Source: Polynucleobacter sp. (GTDB lineage Bacteria; Pseudomonadota; Gammaproteobacteria; Burkholderiales; Burkholderiaceae_D). Taken from it: a stretch of DNA of 64,000 nt. The notes under the pieces are model-generated. The model saw only the letters and a program-made list of their open reading frames with translations. It did not search any database and was not told the DNA's origin. The first letter of the stretch is position 1. The number at the start of each line of letters is the position of its first letter. The position numbers were made by a program, and so were the translations under genes. Below, piece after piece: positions 28,129-38,891 of the stretch. The stretch covers positions 62,001 to 126,000 of the forward strand of contig JAIPCX010000002.1 in NCBI GenBank assembly GCA_021737945.1, given 5' to 3'.

Positions 28129-29925
28129 CTAGTACGCTTTTTCCCATGGAATAGATAAGCGAGTCGCACATTGAATCAGACCGACCATGCTGTAGGTTTG
28201 AGGAAAATTTCCCCACAGCTCGCTACCATCAATCGATACATCCTCTGACAGTAGTCCGAGATGATTTCGACAGCGCAGTATGTTTTCGAATAATTTTCGT
28301 GCGCGTGCTTTTTCACCCGTATTGGCGAGTGCCAGTATCCACCAAAACGTACACACGATAAAGGCTGAATCGGGTCGCCCAAAATCATCTTCTTCATCAT
28401 ATCGAAGTAAAAAATCACCACGCTGCAAATGTTTTTCAACGGCGCGCAAGGTACCAACAAAGCGAGGATCATCAGGTTCAACAAATTGAAGCTCGCTCAT
28501 CAATAACAAACTCGCATCCAACCTGTCACCATCAAAAGTAGAAACAAAACTACCTAACTTTGAATTCCATGCATGCTGCATGATGACCTTGCGTATAGTC
28601 GCCGCTTCCTTACACCAGTACAGCGCTCGCTGTTTTAAATTGAGTCGCGTAGCAATCGCGGCCAATCGGTCACAGGCAGCCCAGCACATCAGTGATGAAA
28701 ATGTATGAATACGTTGCGAGCCACGCAATTCCCATATACCCGCATCGACTTGCTGATAAACGCGTATCGCCTATTGACCCAGTCGCTCTAAATCAGCAAA
28801 CATTTGTCGACCCGCCGGACGTTCAAGGCGCGAATCAAAAAAAGCATGTGTGCTAGCGAGTATGGCGGCACCGAACACATCGTTTTGTACCTGATGCCAC
28901 GCTTGATTACCCACGCGTACCGGGCCCATATCTAAATAGCCCGGTAAGTTTTCAGCCAATGTTTCATCGAGTTGCGTTTCGCGCCGTATGCCGTACACAG
29001 GCTGCAAAGGCATGTCGCGCGAATCGGCAATTAAATTTAAGATGTACTCTAGGTAGCGCTGCATCGTGGCCGTCACACCCAGTTGGTTAAGCGCGTTCAC
29101 CACGAAATAAGCATCACGCAGCCAACAATAGCGATAGTCCCAATTACGTCCACTGTTAGCTGACTCAGGAATCGATGTCGTCACAGCCGCGACAATCGCG
29201 CCCGTATCATCAAATGCATTCAGCTTTAAGGTGATGGCTGCGCGTATCACTACATCTTGCCATTCAAACGGAATCGCTAGATTACGTACCCAGCGCTGCC
29301 AGTAGGCCATCGTTGATTCGTAAAAACTGCGCCCGACTTCACTCGGCGTACCGTCTACCGTTTCATCCGGACCCATCAACAAGGTAACGCTGTCATGCAA
29401 AAAAAAGAGTTTTTCTTCCGTTAGCGCTGTCACTGCGGCATCGGTGGTCACGCGCATGGATTGCGCACCACCGTAATACGTCGTGTGATGCGCACCGCAA
29501 CGCACTGCGGCACGGTCCGCTCCATAATTTAACGCGGGCCGCATACGCACACCAATGCGCGGCCTACCCGAAACACGTTTGATAATCCGTACTAACATCG
29601 CTGGCGCAAACATACGTCCATGCCGATAAAAACGCGGAGCGAAATCGATAATGTCGATTAGATTGCCTGCACTGTCTTCCATTCGTGTTTGTAGAATGGC
29701 TGAGTTGCGCTGATAGACCTGGCGCACGGTATGACTATCTGGAAATAATACGTCGGTAAAACCAAATGTTTCTGGAGCAGCATCACTGGGTACAGGCCGC
29801 AGCAAGCTACAACACATGGGATTGCTATCAAAGTGGGGATAGCACCACCAGACGATTCGTGCCTGTCGATCTATCAGTGCGCTGGTGCGCGAATTTCCGA
29901 TCAGGCCCAAATCTAGTTTTTTCAT
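28129..29925 (-). pseudogene. Glycoside hydrolase family 15 (glucoamylase/trehalase-like), interrupted by an in-frame TAG
   Basis: ORFs 28771..29925 and 28129..28728 share one frame; ...ADLERLGQ-TAG-AIRVYQQVDAGIWELRGSQRIHTFSSLMCWAACDRLAAIA... reads through continuously apart from TAG at 28773-28771. Confidence 0.8.
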
Positions 29926-29943
29926 TGCATATCAGCTTTTCAA

Positions 29944-30717
29944 CTACTCCTGTTTTCGCTGATGTGGCAAATATTCGATCAGCAGATCCATTAATGGGAT
30001 GATGGATTCATGATCGGCGATTTGATAAGTCGCAGCGCTATTCTCGCCAGCTCCAACCCTGATCGTAAACAAATCGGAGCGATTTAATTCAAACACATGC
30101 TCATCGGTGACATCATCGCCTGCATACAAAGCACACGATGCGCCAGTAAACGACATTAACTCGCTGACAGCCTTGCCTTTGTCATTCGCATTCGGTGGCA
30201 AAAGATTAAACACACTCTTTCCGGCAATGACTCTCGGTGCCGGGGACAAGGTAGCGAACATTTCGCGCAGCAAAATAGCGACGTCTATCGGATTAGCAAC
30301 ATGCATGTAATGCACTGACAATGAGTAGCGCTTGTACTCTATCCAAAGTTGTTTATCTATCGCGGCCAATTGCGTGCTGAGTTGGGCATGCCAATGCTCA
30401 CACATTTCTTCAAAGGTGATGGCATGCGTCTCCCAACCCGGCAGACCTTCGATACCGTGATTACCTAATAAAAAATCAGGCTCAAACACCAGCATACGAC
30501 GCATATCGCTTATACCGCGACCCGTGACTATTCCAACCCGCGCACGACTCTGCAGCAGGTGCAGCCGTTCGAGCACGACGTCTGGCACGTGAACTTTTTC
30601 CGGTGAGGCTTCCAAAGGTACTAAGGTGCCATCAAAATCAAACAGACAAAGCACATCTTCGCGCACAAAATCTTTTAAATCTTGACGGCCAGATGGAGTA
30701 AAAAGTTCTTTCAACAT
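29944..30717 (-). CDS. otsB: Trehalose-6-phosphate phosphatase
   Basis: LCLFDFDGTLVPLEASPEKV, VGIVTGRGISDMRRML, LYAGDDVTDEHVFE HAD motifs. Confidence 0.93.
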   Translation of the reverse strand: MLKELFTPSGRQDLKDFVREDVLCLFDFDGTLVPLEASPEKVHVPDVVLERLHLLQSRARVGIVTGRGISDMRRMLVFEPDFLLGNHGIEGLPGWETHAITFEEMCEHWHAQLSTQLAAIDKQLWIEYKRYSLSVHYMHVANPIDVAILLREMFATLSPAPRVIAGKSVFNLLPPNANDKGKAVSELMSFTGASCALYAGDDVTDEHVFELNRSDLFTIRVGAGENSAATYQIADHESIIPLMDLLIEYLPHQRKQE

Positions 30718-30719
30718 GT

Positions 30720-32273
30720 TTAACGCAATCCCTGATGACTATGTGAATCAATTTTTTCACTGACCCGCTGACGTCGCCGTAAGCGTGCCGCATCCAACAA
30801 CATTAATCCTGCCCAGCGATACACATTAAAGTCTTTAACAACCTGGCGCATACTACGTATACGTTCACGCTGCTCAAGCTCGGGCATGGTAATCGCACGA
30901 TATAAAGCAAGGGCACCCTGCTCGATATGATACGGGTTGATGATGAGCGCCTCATGTAATTCTCGCGCCGCACCCGTAAATTGAGAGAGTATCAGCACAC
31001 CCAGCTCATCATCACGTGCTGCAATAAATTCTTTGGCGACCAAATTCATCCCATCATGCAGACTGGTCACCAAGCATATATCGCTGCTTCGATAGCATTG
31101 AGTTAACTGCTCGCCGTCATAATGCTCTATCCGCAAAATGATGGCAGGTGCCGCTATATTTTCGTAGCGCTGATTGATATCTAGCGCCAGTTTACGTACC
31201 CTTACTTCTAAATTTTGGTACTCATCTAGCGAAGATCGACTGGGTGCTGCAATCTGGAGCAGTGTAATTTTTCCTACTAATTCAGGATGCGTTTCCAGCA
31301 GCCTGTCCAAAGCTTGAAAACGCTCGATGATTCCTTTGGTGTAATCAAGTCTATCCACACCTAGTGCCAAGCAGTGCGCCTCTGGCAGATGTAACTCCTG
31401 TCTGAATAATTTTCTAGAGTGAATTACATCCGTCGTCGTATCGGGCTCTGGCCATGCGATAGAAATCGGATACGGCTCCACCTGCGTCAAATCACCGCCA
31501 TGAGAAATAGTCGATGCTTCATACTCGATACGCGTTTCTAAATATCGATCCACCGTTTCCAAAAAATTTTTGCAATGGAAAGGAGTATGAAATCCTATTA
31601 AGGTATTTCCCAGCAACCCCTGTAAAAGTTCTTCACGCCAAGGACAAATGCCAAACGATTCTGGATTCGGCCAAGGAATGTGCCAAAACATGATGATGGT
31701 CGCCTTAGGTAATGTTTCTCTAATCATGCGTGGCAGTAGCGCAAAGTGATAATCCTGCACTAGCACGACAGGGTCATCGGTTCGAGCCTCAGCAATAACC
31801 ACATCCGCAAAGCGCTGATTTACCGCGACATACTGTTCCCAATCAGAGGTGCGAAATACCGGACGCACATGCGCCATGTGACACAAAGGCCATAGCCCTT
31901 CATTCGAAAATCCATAGTAGTAACCCGCTTCTTCTTCCGATGACAACCACACTCTGCGCAAGGTGTATTCCGGCCGCTTGGGTGGAACTTGGAGATGATC
32001 ATAACTATCAACGGTAGCGCGATCGGCCGACCCACTGCCATGCGCAATCCAGGTTCCTGAACACGCGCGCATCACGGGTTCAACTGCAGTCACCAAACCA
32101 CTTGCTGGGCGGCGCAAGATAATGCTGTCGCCACTTTGCTCATGAATATAGGGTTCGCGATTTGATATCACCAACACTTCATCGCCGGTTAATTCATCAT
32201 GTAAGAGTGAACGCAATTTCTCTGCAGTCCATGCTTGAGGCGATTGCTGCTGATCTTTTTGCTCACGATTCAT
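30720..32273 (-). CDS. otsA: Alpha,alpha-trehalose-phosphate synthase (GT20)
   Basis: VLVQDYHFALLPRMIRE, FWHIPWPNPESFGICPWREELLQGLLG, LGVDRLDYTKGIIERFQA, SLHDGMNLVAKEFIAA; start taken at Met MNREQKDQQ (32273) rather than track 32372. Confidence 0.93.
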   Translation of the reverse strand: MNREQKDQQQSPQAWTAEKLRSLLHDELTGDEVLVISNREPYIHEQSGDSIILRRPASGLVTAVEPVMRACSGTWIAHGSGSADRATVDSYDHLQVPPKRPEYTLRRVWLSSEEEAGYYYGFSNEGLWPLCHMAHVRPVFRTSDWEQYVAVNQRFADVVIAEARTDDPVVLVQDYHFALLPRMIRETLPKATIIMFWHIPWPNPESFGICPWREELLQGLLGNTLIGFHTPFHCKNFLETVDRYLETRIEYEASTISHGGDLTQVEPYPISIAWPEPDTTTDVIHSRKLFRQELHLPEAHCLALGVDRLDYTKGIIERFQALDRLLETHPELVGKITLLQIAAPSRSSLDEYQNLEVRVRKLALDINQRYENIAAPAIILRIEHYDGEQLTQCYRSSDICLVTSLHDGMNLVAKEFIAARDDELGVLILSQFTGAARELHEALIINPYHIEQGALALYRAITMPELEQRERIRSMRQVVKDFNVYRWAGLMLLDAARLRRRQRVSEKIDSHSHQGLR

Positions 32274-32706
32274 TGTTCTTAAGTAGCAAAGCGGCTTTAG
32301 CTGATTCGCCCAACACCGCGGCCACCCACTGGATTGAGATTTCAAATCACGTTGTAAGCATTGCTGCTGCAAATCCTCTGGTTAGGTCAACAAACTCTCG
32401 GAAACTAAAAATTGCCCGCCCTATCCCCCTAGACTGTTGTCGATGACTGTCGCGGCTGGGTTGACGCCGAAGTTCAGGTCATAGTTTCAACAGACCGTCC
32501 TGGTAAAGGCATCGCTCAATGCAGTCAAGTCCATAAAAGAGTGTGAAAGAAATAATTTGGTGCGCCGCAGCATGAAAACTTGCGTGCTTTCCTCTAGAAC
32601 TCGCATGAAAAACGGCCAAGCTCGGTATCATTAGCCAAAATTAGCGAGTGCAACTTGCCAAGTTGGTTAGTTAGCTCAGCAATCAGAATTCACAAGAAGG
32701 CAGGTT

Positions 32707-34665
32707 ATGGTGGAGACCAACAAACAGGCCACGGATACTTTTCCGCGGCTACTGCAGCAGCATGCTCTCACGCGACCTACGCATCCCGCTTTTCGCGAGA
32801 AGCATTTAGGTATTTGGCAAACCACGTCTTGGGCCGATGTAGAAACCCATGTGCGCTTGTTAGCGTGCGGATTAGCGGCACTGGGTTTTAAGCGCGGAAT
32901 GAATCTCGCTGTCGTCGGTGACAATCGACCGCGCCTCTACTGGGCAATGGCAGCAGCCCAATCTCTGGGCGGTGTTGCCGTACCCCTCTACCAAGATGCA
33001 CCCGCTGCGGACATGGCCTATGTATTAGAGAATGCTGAAATTGATTTTGCTATCGTTGAAGATCAGGAACAAGTCGACAAATTATTAGAAATTCGCCAAA
33101 CCGTTAAAGGGCTGACACACATTGTGTATGACGATGGTCGCGGCCTACGTAATTACACACAATCAGGCGTACATTCATTCGATAGCGTGCAAGCGTTGGG
33201 CAAAGTGCATGATCAAGATCACCCTGATTTTTTCCAACAGCAAATCGATCTGGGACAGACTAACGATATCGCCGTTATTTTGTATACCTCAGGAACAACG
33301 GGCAAACCTAAAGGCGTGTGTCATTCACATGCAGCGATGATTGCTACTGGTCATACGCTGATTGAATTTGACAAGGTCTCCGCAAACGATGAAGTGTTGT
33401 GTTACCTGCCGCTCGCTTGGGTGGGTGATTTTCTGTATTCGTTTGCAATGTCCCATATTGCCGGCTTTTGTCTGAACTGCCCGGAATCACCTGCTACGGT
33501 TGCTAGTGATTTACGCGAGATTGGCCCTACTTACTATTTCGGACCACCACGCATCTACGAAAATATTCTGACTCAAGTCATGATCCGCATTGAAGATGCC
33601 AGCGCCATCAAACGCTCGCTGTTTTATTACTTCATGCGCGTGGCCCGACGCGTCGGGCTCAAGCTACTCGATGGCAAAGAGTCTGTCAGTCTGATTGATC
33701 GCGTTTTATATTCCCTCGGTGATCTGCTGATTTATGGCCCACTAAAAAATGTATTGGGTATGTCACGCATTAAAGTCGCTTACACCGGCGGAGAAGCGAT
33801 TGGCCCTGATTTATTTGATTTCTACCGCTCGATAGGTATCAACCTCAAGCAACTGTATGGCATGACTGAAACCTGCGTCACGGTCTGCATGCAACGTTCA
33901 GGCGATGTAAAACTCGACACCGTAGGTCGCCCCATGACAGGCGTAGAAGTAAAAATTGCCGACGGCGGAGAAGTGTTAGTGCGCTCACCTGGTCTGATGG
34001 TGGGTTACTACAAGAAGCCCGAAGATACGGCTGAAGCGATTGATGCTGAGGGATATTTTCATACCGGTGATGCTGGATTTTTTGATGCTGACGGTCATCT
34101 GAAAATTATCGATCGCGCTAAAGATGTCGGCAAGATGTCAGATGGCACACTGTTCGCGCCTAAATACATAGAAAATAAACTGAAATTTTTTCCTTTCATC
34201 AAAGAAGCGGTTGCCTTTGGTGATGGTCGTTCTAGTTGTAATGTTTTTATTAATATCGATATGGAAGCTGTCGGCAACTGGGCCGAGCGACGCAACCTAG
34301 CCTATAGCGGCTATAGCGATCTCGCCAGCCAAGCTACGGTGTATGAGTTGATTGCTGAATGCGTTGAAAAAGTGAATGCCGATTTAGCGCATGATGCATT
34401 ACTCTCGGGCTCGCAAGTTCATCGCTTTCTCATACTTCACAAAGAACTCGATCCGGATGATGATGAGCTGACTCGTACCCGTAAAGTACGCCGCCGCTTC
34501 ATCAGTGAAAAGTATGCGATTCTGATAGAGGCTTTGTACGACGGTCGCGAACGGCAGTTCATCGAAACCCAAGTCAAATTCGAAGATGGTCGTCAAGGCA
34601 TCATCAGTGCCGATCTCGAAATTCGCAACACCAAAACGTTTGGTGCTACTCGCAAGGCTGCCTGA
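32707..34665 (+). CDS. AMP-dependent synthetase/long-chain acyl-CoA ligase family protein
   Basis: 652 aa; VILYTSGTTGKPKGVCHSHAAM, QLYGMTETC, YFHTGDAGFFDADGHLKIIDRAKD. Confidence 0.9.
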   Translation: MVETNKQATDTFPRLLQQHALTRPTHPAFREKHLGIWQTTSWADVETHVRLLACGLAALGFKRGMNLAVVGDNRPRLYWAMAAAQSLGGVAVPLYQDAPAADMAYVLENAEIDFAIVEDQEQVDKLLEIRQTVKGLTHIVYDDGRGLRNYTQSGVHSFDSVQALGKVHDQDHPDFFQQQIDLGQTNDIAVILYTSGTTGKPKGVCHSHAAMIATGHTLIEFDKVSANDEVLCYLPLAWVGDFLYSFAMSHIAGFCLNCPESPATVASDLREIGPTYYFGPPRIYENILTQVMIRIEDASAIKRSLFYYFMRVARRVGLKLLDGKESVSLIDRVLYSLGDLLIYGPLKNVLGMSRIKVAYTGGEAIGPDLFDFYRSIGINLKQLYGMTETCVTVCMQRSGDVKLDTVGRPMTGVEVKIADGGEVLVRSPGLMVGYYKKPEDTAEAIDAEGYFHTGDAGFFDADGHLKIIDRAKDVGKMSDGTLFAPKYIENKLKFFPFIKEAVAFGDGRSSCNVFINIDMEAVGNWAERRNLAYSGYSDLASQATVYELIAECVEKVNADLAHDALLSGSQVHRFLILHKELDPDDDELTRTRKVRRRFISEKYAILIEALYDGRERQFIETQVKFEDGRQGIISADLEIRNTKTFGATRKAA

Positions 34666-35462
34666 TGAATAACTCGTCTTCTACTCGTCGTTCCGGCGAT
34701 GTCATCCTCGATTTACGCGCCATTTCTTTATCGTTTGGTGGAGTTAAGGCGCTAACTGATATTTCTTTTGATGTTCGCGAACATGAAATACGCGCCATCA
34801 TCGGACCGAACGGCGCGGGCAAAAGCTCGATGCTGAATGTGATCAATGGCGTATATCGTCCACAACAGGGCGAGATCATCTATCGCGGTCAGCACCTGCG
34901 CGATATGGATACGCATGCCGCAGCAGAAAGTGGTATCGCGCGTACCTTTCAAAACATCGCTTTGTTTAAGGGCATGACCGTCTTAGATAACATCATGACC
35001 GGTCGCAATTTGAAAATGCAATCGAATTTTCTGATGCAAGCCCTTTATATCGGACCTGCACGACGCGAAGAAAATGCCCACCGTATCAAAGTGGAAGAAG
35101 TGATTGATTTTTTAGAAATTCAACACATTCGAAAAACACCCGTTGGACGACTTCCGTATGGATTACAAAAGCGCGTTGAGTTAGGTCGTGCCTTAGCAGC
35201 CGAACCACAAATTTTGTTACTCGACGAGCCTATGGCAGGTATGAATGTCGAAGAAAAACAAGACATGTGCCGATTTATTCTCGATGTGAATGAACAATTC
35301 GGCACCACCATCGTATTGATTGAGCACGACATGGGCGTGGTGATGGATATCTCTGATCGCGTCGTCGTGCTGGATTATGGCAAAAAAATCGGCGACGGCA
35401 CGCCCGATGAAATACGCAGCAATCAGGATGTTATTAATGCTTATCTGGGCGTTGCGCACTAA
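34665..35462 (+). CDS. ABC transporter ATP-binding protein, LivG-type
   Basis: GPNGAGKSSMLNVINGVY Walker A; LPYGLQKRVELGRALAAEPQILLLDEPMAGMN. Confidence 0.93.
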   Translation: MNNSSSTRRSGDVILDLRAISLSFGGVKALTDISFDVREHEIRAIIGPNGAGKSSMLNVINGVYRPQQGEIIYRGQHLRDMDTHAAAESGIARTFQNIALFKGMTVLDNIMTGRNLKMQSNFLMQALYIGPARREENAHRIKVEEVIDFLEIQHIRKTPVGRLPYGLQKRVELGRALAAEPQILLLDEPMAGMNVEEKQDMCRFILDVNEQFGTTIVLIEHDMGVVMDISDRVVVLDYGKKIGDGTPDEIRSNQDVINAYLGVAH

Positions 35463-35506
35463 GCGCTTCGCAAATATATCAACGTCACGGGATTGAACGT
35501 AGACAA

Positions 35507-36406
35507 ATGAATCTGAATTTTTTCTTCGAAGTGCTGATCGGTGGCTTGCTGTCAGGCGTGATGTATGCGCTGGTAGCACTGGGCTTTGTGCTAATTTACA
35601 AAGCCTCCGGTGTGTTCAACTTTGCGCAAGGGGCCATGGTGTTTTTTGCTGCACTCACCTGCGTATCACTCACCGAATTTGGCTGGCCATTGTGGGTAGC
35701 AATTGCGGCCACGATTGTCATCATGAGTCTGTTGGGACTGGCCGTGGAACGTATCGTACTTAGACCCTTGGTTAATCAACCCGAAATTTCCTTATTCATG
35801 GCGACCATAGGCCTATCGTTTTTTATCGAAGGCATGGCGCAGTTGATGTGGGGGTCTGACGTTAAGCGACTCGATCTGGGTATCGAAGACGTCCCCATGG
35901 AAAGTCTGATGCAAAGCTTAAACATCATCGTTTCAAAATTTGATGTGATCGCTGCAGGTATTTGCGCTTTGTTAGTAACAGGACTCGCTTTATTTTTCTC
36001 TCGTACTAAAGTCGGTCGCGCTCTGCGCGCCGTCGCCGATGATCATCAAGCAGCACTGGCAGTCGGCATCCCACTCCAACAAATCTGGGGCATAGTCTGG
36101 AGCGTTGCGGGATTTGTGGCACTGGTTGCAGGATTGCTGTGGGGTTCACGCAATGGCGTACAGTTCGCTTTAACTTTCGTTGCACTCAAAGCACTCCCTG
36201 TACTTATATTAGGTGGCTTTACCTCAGTACCAGGCGCCATTATTGGCGGCTTGATTATTGGCACCTCAGAAAAACTCGCCGAGGTGTATGTCGGTCCTTT
36301 CGTAGGTGGCGGAATCGAAGGTTGGTTCCCCTACGTGCTAGCACTACTGTTTTTGCTAGTACGACCCGAAGGATTGTTTGGCGAAAAAATTATACGAAGG
36401 ATTTAA
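35507..36406 (+). CDS. Branched-chain amino acid-type ABC transporter permease, LivH-type
   Basis: 299 aa; GLLSGVMYALVALGFVLIYKASGVFNFAQGAMV. Confidence 0.93.
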   Translation: MNLNFFFEVLIGGLLSGVMYALVALGFVLIYKASGVFNFAQGAMVFFAALTCVSLTEFGWPLWVAIAATIVIMSLLGLAVERIVLRPLVNQPEISLFMATIGLSFFIEGMAQLMWGSDVKRLDLGIEDVPMESLMQSLNIIVSKFDVIAAGICALLVTGLALFFSRTKVGRALRAVADDHQAALAVGIPLQQIWGIVWSVAGFVALVAGLLWGSRNGVQFALTFVALKALPVLILGGFTSVPGAIIGGLIIGTSEKLAEVYVGPFVGGGIEGWFPYVLALLFLLVRPEGLFGEKIIRRI

Positions 36407-36410
36407 GCTC

Positions 36411-37469
36411 ATGCTTTACCGTGAAGCCGGACAATTTAAATCGAGCTACGAAACTGATAGCCAGATTTTCCCGATACGACAAGACCGCATCGGCATAGCG
36501 CTATTAGTAGTCATCGCATTCGTCGGCGTTCCACTATTCGCATCGCCGTATTTTTTCTCGGCGATTTTAATTCCATTTCTAATTTTTTCTCTGGCAGCGC
36601 TCGGCTTAAATATTTTAACGGGCTATGCTGGTCAGCTCTCGCTGGGGTCTGCTGCCTTTATGGCGGTGGGTGCTTTCGGCGCCTACAACTTCATGCTGCG
36701 GATACCGGGCATACCACTGATAGCTGCATTCATTTTAGGTGGCTTGTGCGCAGCGGCGGTAGGTTTGTTATTTGGATTACCGTCTTTACGAGTGCGTGGT
36801 TTTTATCTAGCTGCTTCCACTCTGGCTACTCAGTTTTTCGTTGTGTGGGCACTCACCAAAGTTCGCTGGTTTACCAATTACAGCTCTTCCGGTGTGATCA
36901 CTGCACAAAAAATGCAAATTCTGGGATTTGATTTTGATACGCCAGTTGCAAAGTATCTTCTCGTGCTGGTGATCGTCAGCACATTAGGACTATTAGCAAA
37001 GAATATGGTGCGATCTAATGTCGGTCGCTGCTGGATGGCGGTACGCGACATGGATGTAGCCGCTGAAGTGATCGGCATACCGCTGATGAAAACCAAATTA
37101 CTCGCGTTTGCGGTGAGCTCATTTTATTGTGGCGTCGCTGGTGCGCTGTATGCATATGCTTATCTGGGCACAGTCGAGCCTGAAGCCTACAGCTTAGATT
37201 TGTCGTTCCGTATTTTGTTTATGGTGATTATTGGTGGCTTAGGCTCGGTGATGGGTTCATTTTTGGGTGCGGCATTCATCGTGCTGCTGCCTGTGATGTT
37301 AAATACCTTAGCGCACACCACTAATATCTCAACCGCTGTTGCATCGAACCTGGAATTGATGGTGTTCGGTGCGTTGATCATTTTCTTTTTGATTGTCGAG
37401 CCACATGGCCTGGCAAGGCTGTGGCAAATCGCCAAGGAAAAACTGCGGCTCTGGCCGTTCCCGCATTGA
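36411..37469 (+). CDS. Branched-chain amino acid-type ABC transporter permease, LivM-type
   Basis: ALGLNILTGYAGQLSLGSAAFMAVGAFGAY; start taken at internal Met (MLYREAG). Confidence 0.92.
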   Translation: MLYREAGQFKSSYETDSQIFPIRQDRIGIALLVVIAFVGVPLFASPYFFSAILIPFLIFSLAALGLNILTGYAGQLSLGSAAFMAVGAFGAYNFMLRIPGIPLIAAFILGGLCAAAVGLLFGLPSLRVRGFYLAASTLATQFFVVWALTKVRWFTNYSSSGVITAQKMQILGFDFDTPVAKYLLVLVIVSTLGLLAKNMVRSNVGRCWMAVRDMDVAAEVIGIPLMKTKLLAFAVSSFYCGVAGALYAYAYLGTVEPEAYSLDLSFRILFMVIIGGLGSVMGSFLGAAFIVLLPVMLNTLAHTTNISTAVASNLELMVFGALIIFFLIVEPHGLARLWQIAKEKLRLWPFPH

Positions 37470-37495
37470 ACCTGTTTTCAAGCAAGGAGGAGTTT

Positions 37496-38797
37496 ATGAA
37501 ATTAATCAAATCACTCGTACTAGGCGCCGCTCTATTGGCATCGTCTAGTTTCGTCTGGGCAGCTGATCAGTTTATTCCGCTGCTGTCGTACCGCGTTGGT
37601 CCTTATGGATCTAACGGCACCTCATTTTTCGGTGGCATGATTGACTACATGAACTTGGTCAATATAAATGGCGGTATCAACGGTGTGAAACTAATCTGGG
37701 AAGAATGCGAAACAGAATACAACCCATCACGGGGTGTTGAATGCTACGAACGGTTAAAAAGTAAAAATGGGGGTGCGACGATTGTTGAGCCAGTGTCCAC
37801 CAGTATTGCCTATGGCATTTTGGATCGTGTCGCGACTGACAAAATACCGCTGACCACCCTAGGCTACGGACGTTCCGATGCTGCGAACGGAAAAGTATTC
37901 CCGTATGTTTTTCCTCTGCTAACTACGTATTGGAATCAGGCTGCTGCCATGGTGGTTTACTTAGGCGAAAAATCGGGCGGTATGGACAAGCTCAAGGGCA
38001 AAAAAATTGTTCATCTCTATCACGACTCGGCCTATGGCAAAGAACCTTTGCCTGTGCTCGAAGCCGAAGCGGCGAAGTATGGATTTGAATTGATCAAGAT
38101 CCCCGTGGCCCCTCCAGGCAATGAACAACAATCACAATGGCTGCAAATTCGTCAGGCTAATCCTGATTACGTGATCATGTGGACATTTGGCGTCATGAGC
38201 GCGGTAGGTCTTAAAACTGCACAGCGTAATGGTTTCCCGCGCGAGAAAATTTTAGGCGTATGGTGGGCTGGCTCTGAAGAAGATACCGAACCCGCAGGCG
38301 AAGCCGCTAAAGGTTACTCGGCGATGAGCTTCAACACACCTGGCAACTTCCCACTCATCGATGAAATTCGTAACAAGGTTTACTCAGCCGGCAAAGGTAA
38401 CCTTAAAGAACTCGATCGCGTGGGTAATGTAATGTACATGCGCGGCATCACCGCTGCCGTCATGATGGTGGAAGGTTTGCGCACAGCACAAAATAAATAT
38501 GGCAAAGGTAAAACCGTCACTGGCGAACAAATGCGCTGGGGTTTGGAAAACCTAAACATAGATGCGGCTCGTCAAAAAGCCTTGGGTGTTTCGGATATGT
38601 TCCCAACGATCAAAACATCCTGCGATGATCACGAAGGCTCCGGTGCTGTGAAAGTTGTGCAGTGGGATGGTAAGCAGTGGGTAGCGGTATCCAAAAACTG
38701 GATTACGGGTGACAAAGCCTTAGTGCGCAAGCTGCTAGAAGAATCATCTGCCAGCTATGCCAAAGAAAAAGGCATTACGCCGGCGTGCATGAAATAA
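37496..38797 (+). CDS. ABC transporter substrate-binding protein (HAAT type)
   Basis: Signal peptide MKLIKSLVLGAALLASSSFVWAADQFIPLLSYRVGPYG; type I periplasmic-binding protein pattern; start at 37496 after AAGGAGG. Confidence 0.92.
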   Translation: MKLIKSLVLGAALLASSSFVWAADQFIPLLSYRVGPYGSNGTSFFGGMIDYMNLVNINGGINGVKLIWEECETEYNPSRGVECYERLKSKNGGATIVEPVSTSIAYGILDRVATDKIPLTTLGYGRSDAANGKVFPYVFPLLTTYWNQAAAMVVYLGEKSGGMDKLKGKKIVHLYHDSAYGKEPLPVLEAEAAKYGFELIKIPVAPPGNEQQSQWLQIRQANPDYVIMWTFGVMSAVGLKTAQRNGFPREKILGVWWAGSEEDTEPAGEAAKGYSAMSFNTPGNFPLIDEIRNKVYSAGKGNLKELDRVGNVMYMRGITAAVMMVEGLRTAQNKYGKGKTVTGEQMRWGLENLNIDAARQKALGVSDMFPTIKTSCDDHEGSGAVKVVQWDGKQWVAVSKNWITGDKALVRKLLEESSASYAKEKGITPACMK

Positions 38798-38833
38798 GGC
38801 TACGCTTAATATGTTCTAACGACTCAGTGAATG

Positions 38834-38869
38834 TGATGATCGTGGATAGTCTTTAATCCACGATCATCA
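38834..38869. repeat. Perfect 14-bp inverted repeat (hairpin) between substrate-binding-protein gene and LivF gene
   Basis: TGATGATCGTGGAT-agtcttta-ATCCACGATCATCA. Confidence 0.9.
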
Positions 38870-38891
38870 TCACCTTATCGTTTATTGGTTA

